From Aphanomyces cochlioides (taxonomy: Eukaryota; Oomycota; Saprolegniomycetes; Saprolegniales; Verrucalvaceae), in contig JAHQRK010000027.1 in the NCBI GenBank assembly GCA_019828595.1, positions 434,001-498,000 on the forward strand: 64,000 nucleotides of DNA. The letters run 5' to 3'. Position numbers and translations under genes: made by a program. Positions within the stretch are counted from its first letter, which is position 1; the number at the start of each line of letters is the position of its first letter. The notes beneath the pieces were generated by a model. The model was not told where the DNA came from and ran no database searches. It saw only the letters and a list, made by a program, of their open reading frames with translations. Positions 63,740 to 64,000 of this stretch are shown piece after piece.

Positions 63740-64000
63740 ATAAAATGAATACACGTCTTGTTGGTTTACATTACGCATTCGTTGACTAATTCCCGCACCC
63801 TCCTGGGCTTGTCGTAGCTCATAATCTTTGAGCCAATCTTCCTCCTCCTTTGCAGACTTCTCGGTTTCAAATTGCATCTCTTTCTGCTTCAACTCGTGGA
63901 TTTCTTCTTGTGTACGCATTTGGTTTTCTAAGTAGTCTGCTATTGCTGAGTTCACTTGTGAAGTTGACAAGGTCGAAGCAGGAGACTTCCCAGAGTTGAA
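63731..64000 (-). CDS. Accessory protein of the 62864 element, cut by the window end
   Basis: The C-terminal 80-90 codons of a minus-strand gene running off the right edge: SQVNSAIADYLENQMRTQEE, IHELKQKEMQFETEKSAKEE, EDWLKDYELRQAQEGAG. The piece is almost wholly charged coiled coil, like the tails of Myb-type transposon partners. It overlaps the transposase stop by 9 bp, tail to tail. Confidence 0.5.
   Translation of the reverse strand, partial: FNSGKSPASTLSTSQVNSAIADYLENQMRTQEEIHELKQKEMQFETEKSAKEEEDWLKDYELRQAQEGAGISQRMRNVNQQDVYSFYLD

Noticed and set aside
1..64000. CRISPR arrays, rRNA or standard tRNA genes
   Set aside because: No regularly spaced direct repeats, rRNA-like stretch or complete cloverleaf was found; the host is eukaryotic.

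Overview
This window is nuclear DNA of a flagellated stramenopile, most probably an oomycete of the Saprolegniales (an Aphanomyces-like water mould). That assignment is inference. It rests on very short spliceosomal introns (39-50 nt in almost every gene), small intergenic gaps, a ciliary gene (DRC2), a bZIP/M96-type oomycete-style regulator, and a dense load of plant-type mariner, pogo/Tigger, PIF/Harbinger, IS630/Tc1 and hAT elements. Exon joins given here are my own reading of GT-AG borders and reading frames. No transcript data were available. Layout: 1-10.1 kb is an ordinary gene block. It holds VPS50/syndetin (5' cut by the window edge), a broken old-yellow-enzyme gene, a Spinster-like MFS transporter, a small helix-hairpin-helix protein, a membrane-anchored Ser/Thr-rich surface protein and a TB2/DP1/HVA22 protein. 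10.1-27.3 kb is a transposon nest. It contains a decayed mariner with two MITEs in its flank, a Tigger-like element inside a Myb-like gene, a decayed hAT, and a 6.2-kb inverted-repeat-bounded block holding two IS630/Tc1-type transposases and a Harbinger pair. These are followed by an Uma2-like ORF and a MITE inside a MITE. 27.3-33.2 kb holds DRC2/CCDC65, a PP2C-like phosphatase and an eight-exon glycosyltransferase that resembles giant-virus (NCLDV) enzymes. 33.3-37.0 kb is a complete mariner-like element with an intact 465-aa transposase and a 1.4-kb palindrome. 37.0-50.5 kb is a second gene block: TM9SF, TatD, a TAF1C-like protein, DNAJC21/Jjj1, a coiled-coil orphan, an SR splicing factor, and a diacylglycerol lipase. 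50.5-64 kb is mostly transposon remains (a Harbinger fragment, a LINE, two DDE elements with accessory proteins) around one bZIP/M96-like gene. Most host genes are housekeeping: membrane traffic (VPS50, TM9SF, HVA22), ribosome production (DNAJC21, TAF1C-like), splicing, lipid signalling and cilia. They do not form a pathway. The strongest new signals are four. (1) A TATCCGGA motif is clustered just upstream of several unrelated genes. (2) A viral-type glycosyltransferase has acquired host introns. (3) A convergent transposase-plus-accessory-protein layout recurs in several DDE elements. (4) There is a precise record of nested insertions with recoverable empty sites.
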